DNA from: Oscillospiraceae bacterium
GTDB taxonomy: Bacteria; Bacillota; Clostridia; Oscillospirales; CAG-272
Direction of reading: 5' to 3'
NCBI GenBank assembly: GCA_015064505.1
Contig: SVSB01000030.1
Span: 1-34,321 of the forward strand
Length of the DNA: 34,321 nt
Positions 33,380-34,321 of this stretch are shown one piece after another; positions within the stretch are counted from its first letter, which is position 1; the number at the start of each line of letters is the position of its first letter. Made by a program: the position numbers and the translations under genes. The notes beneath the pieces were generated by a model. It saw nothing but the letters and a program-made list of their open reading frames with translations. It searched no databases and was not told the DNA's origin.

Positions 33380-34039
33380 TTACCGCTTCGTTACCACAAC
33401 GCCCGCGTCCTTGCAGATGGAATTTGCGGGGATAACTCCGCGCACGCGGACAAGGGGATAAACGTTGCTGTTTTTGCCGATGACCGTGCCGGGACAAAGG
33501 ACGGCGTTACAGCCTATCTCCACGTTATCGCCAACTATACCGCCTATTTTGCGTAGACCCGTTTCCATGCTCTTTTCCCCAAAGCGGATAACGATATTTG
33601 TCTTATCGCTCTTTATATTGGAGGTGATGGAGCCTGCGCCGAAGTGGGACTTATATCCGACTATGGAATCGCCTATGTAATTAAAATGAGGGATCTGAGC
33701 CCCGTCGAACAGAATGGCGTTCTTTATCTCGCAGGAGTTGCCGAGAAGCGCTCCCTTGCCGATAAGAGCAGAGCCGCGCACGAACGCGCAATGGCGAACC
33801 TCCGCATCCTCCATAATGATGCAGGGGCCGTTTATCAGCGCGGAGGGAGCAACGGTGGCGCTTTTTGCTATCCACACGTTCTCGCCCTTCTTTTCGTATA
33901 CTGCGGGGTCAAGAGTCTGACCAAGCCCGATTATAAAATCCTTGATACCGGAGAGGGCTTCCCACGGGTACTCGAACTTTTCAAGCAAGGGGGAAGCTGC
34001 GGTTTTCGTAAGGTCGTAAAGCTCCGTTGTTTTTATCAT
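33380..34039 (-). CDS. GlmU C-terminal-like hexapeptide acetyltransferase
   Basis: The 219-residue protein is a left-handed beta-helix enzyme resembling the acetyltransferase half of GlmU. PHFNYIGDS (117-125) corresponds to the GlmU segment NHLTYLGD, so His118 matches the catalytic His363 of E. coli GlmU; GAGSITSNIK (134-143) matches GAGTITCNY. Hexapeptide repeats run from about 55 to 205. The uridylyltransferase half of GlmU is missing. Similar proteins are often annotated as UDP-GlcNAc pyrophosphorylase-like, but the sequence supports only acyl transfer. Beside glmM and glmS, the natural substrate would be glucosamine-1-phosphate. AGAGG lies seven bases before the ATG. It is the first gene of the operon. 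Confidence 0.85.
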   Translation of the reverse strand: MIKTTELYDLTKTAASPLLEKFEYPWEALSGIKDFIIGLGQTLDPAVYEKKGENVWIAKSATVAPSALINGPCIIMEDAEVRHCAFVRGSALIGKGALLGNSCEIKNAILFDGAQIPHFNYIGDSIVGYKSHFGAGSITSNIKSDKTNIVIRFGEKSMETGLRKIGGIVGDNVEIGCNAVLCPGTVIGKNSNVYPLVRVRGVIPANSICKDAGVVVTKR

Positions 34040-34091
34040 TATATGCCTCTTTTTGTCCTGAATTTACTTTTGGACATACCTATACCCGTAC

Positions 34092-34120
34092 ATTGTAACA
34101 CATTTATTCGGCAGAGTCAA
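34092..34120 (-). promoter_or_regulatory. Sigma-A-type promoter of the amino-sugar operon
   Basis: On the minus strand TTGACT (34120-34115), a 17-base spacer and TACAAT (34097-34092) lie about 50 bases before the acetyltransferase-like gene. Confidence 0.88.
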
Positions 34121-34160
34121 TAAATGTTGTGAAATGGGCAACAAATGTTACGAAATGTTC
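34119..34160. repeat. Two 21-bp direct repeats upstream of the -35 box
   Basis: 34119-34139 and 34140-34160 match at 16 of 21 positions (core AAATGTT-x2-GAAATG). The period equals two helical turns, and the first unit abuts the -35 box, as for an activator or repressor binding side by side. Confidence 0.65.
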
Positions 34161-34260
34161 ATTTTTGCAGTACGAAAAAAGAAGACGTTTTGCTTAAGTA
34201 AAACTTGACGGATAGCACAAATAAAGGGGCTGGAAAAAAAGTCCGGACCGAAAAAAAGAG

Positions 34261-34294
34261 AAAAAAACATTGAAAACACAAGGGTTTCAATGTT
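34261..34294 (-). terminator. Intrinsic terminator of a gene beyond the right edge
   Basis: On the minus strand a 10-bp stem AACATTGAAA/TTTCAATGTT (34294-34285 with 34275-34266) is followed by a run of T residues interrupted once. It would end a leftward transcript entering from outside the window. Confidence 0.7.
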
Positions 34295-34321
34295 CTAAAA
34301 GCGTTTTGTCAAAGGTAAGAA

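Overview
The window is a replication-origin neighbourhood from a Gram-positive bacterium of the class Clostridia, probably an uncultured gut-type lineage near Oscillospirales. The reasons are the dnaA-dnaN-recF-remB-gyrB-gyrA order, a RemB (DUF370) gene after recF, a glmS ribozyme, WalJ-like and RlmH genes, RecX and DUF1846, strong AGGAG ribosome sites, TTGACA/TATAAT-type promoters, and palindromic repeats typical of gut Clostridia. Species cannot be named from sequence alone.

Layout. 1-402 is the AT-rich end of a methyltransferase gene, closed by a terminator. 548-8835 is leftward: galK, a small membrane protein, a WalJ-like metallo-hydrolase, rlmH, a cell-surface protein with a TEP-repeat linker, then mnmG and rsmG. 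Transcription diverges between galK and dnaA, where both genes have clear promoters. 9056-23697 is rightward: dnaA, dnaN, recF, remB, gyrB, gyrA, a lipoprotein, recA, recX, rimO, a REP-associated transposase (RAYT) and pgsA. A perfect bidirectional terminator at 23775-23817 closes this block. 23827-34039 is leftward again: a GlmU-acetyltransferase-like gene, glmM, a DUF559 cassette, glmS with its ribozyme, a lipoprotein trigger-factor-like chaperone, an aconitase-family hydratase and DUF1846.

Functional groups. One group is chromosome replication, topology and repair (dnaA, dnaN, recF, gyrB, gyrA, recA, recX). A second is tRNA, rRNA and ribosomal-protein modification (mnmG, rsmG, rlmH, rimO). 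A third is UDP-GlcNAc supply: the glmS-glmM-acetyltransferase genes share one promoter, and the ribozyme gives GlcN6P feedback on glmS.

The most unusual content is between the genes. (1) A ~123-bp MITE-like family with CTGCC/GGCAG ends sits within a few bases of the stop codon of four genes (the TEP-repeat surface protein, rlmH, dnaN, gyrB), always in the same orientation, with compensatory changes in an internal hairpin; in one case it supplies the stop codon. (2) A DUF559 nuclease-fold gene lies inside a palindromic element whose ends supply its Shine-Dalgarno site and its stop codon; a related gene-less copy lies before recA. (3) GTAG-headed hairpins resembling REP sequences are scattered around a RAYT transposase whose own coding region carries two inverted copies. 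(4) DnaA has substitutions at DNA-contact positions of its box-binding domain, no canonical DnaA boxes were seen, and TTTTGAACA-type 9-mers occur at the putative origin and before gyrA.
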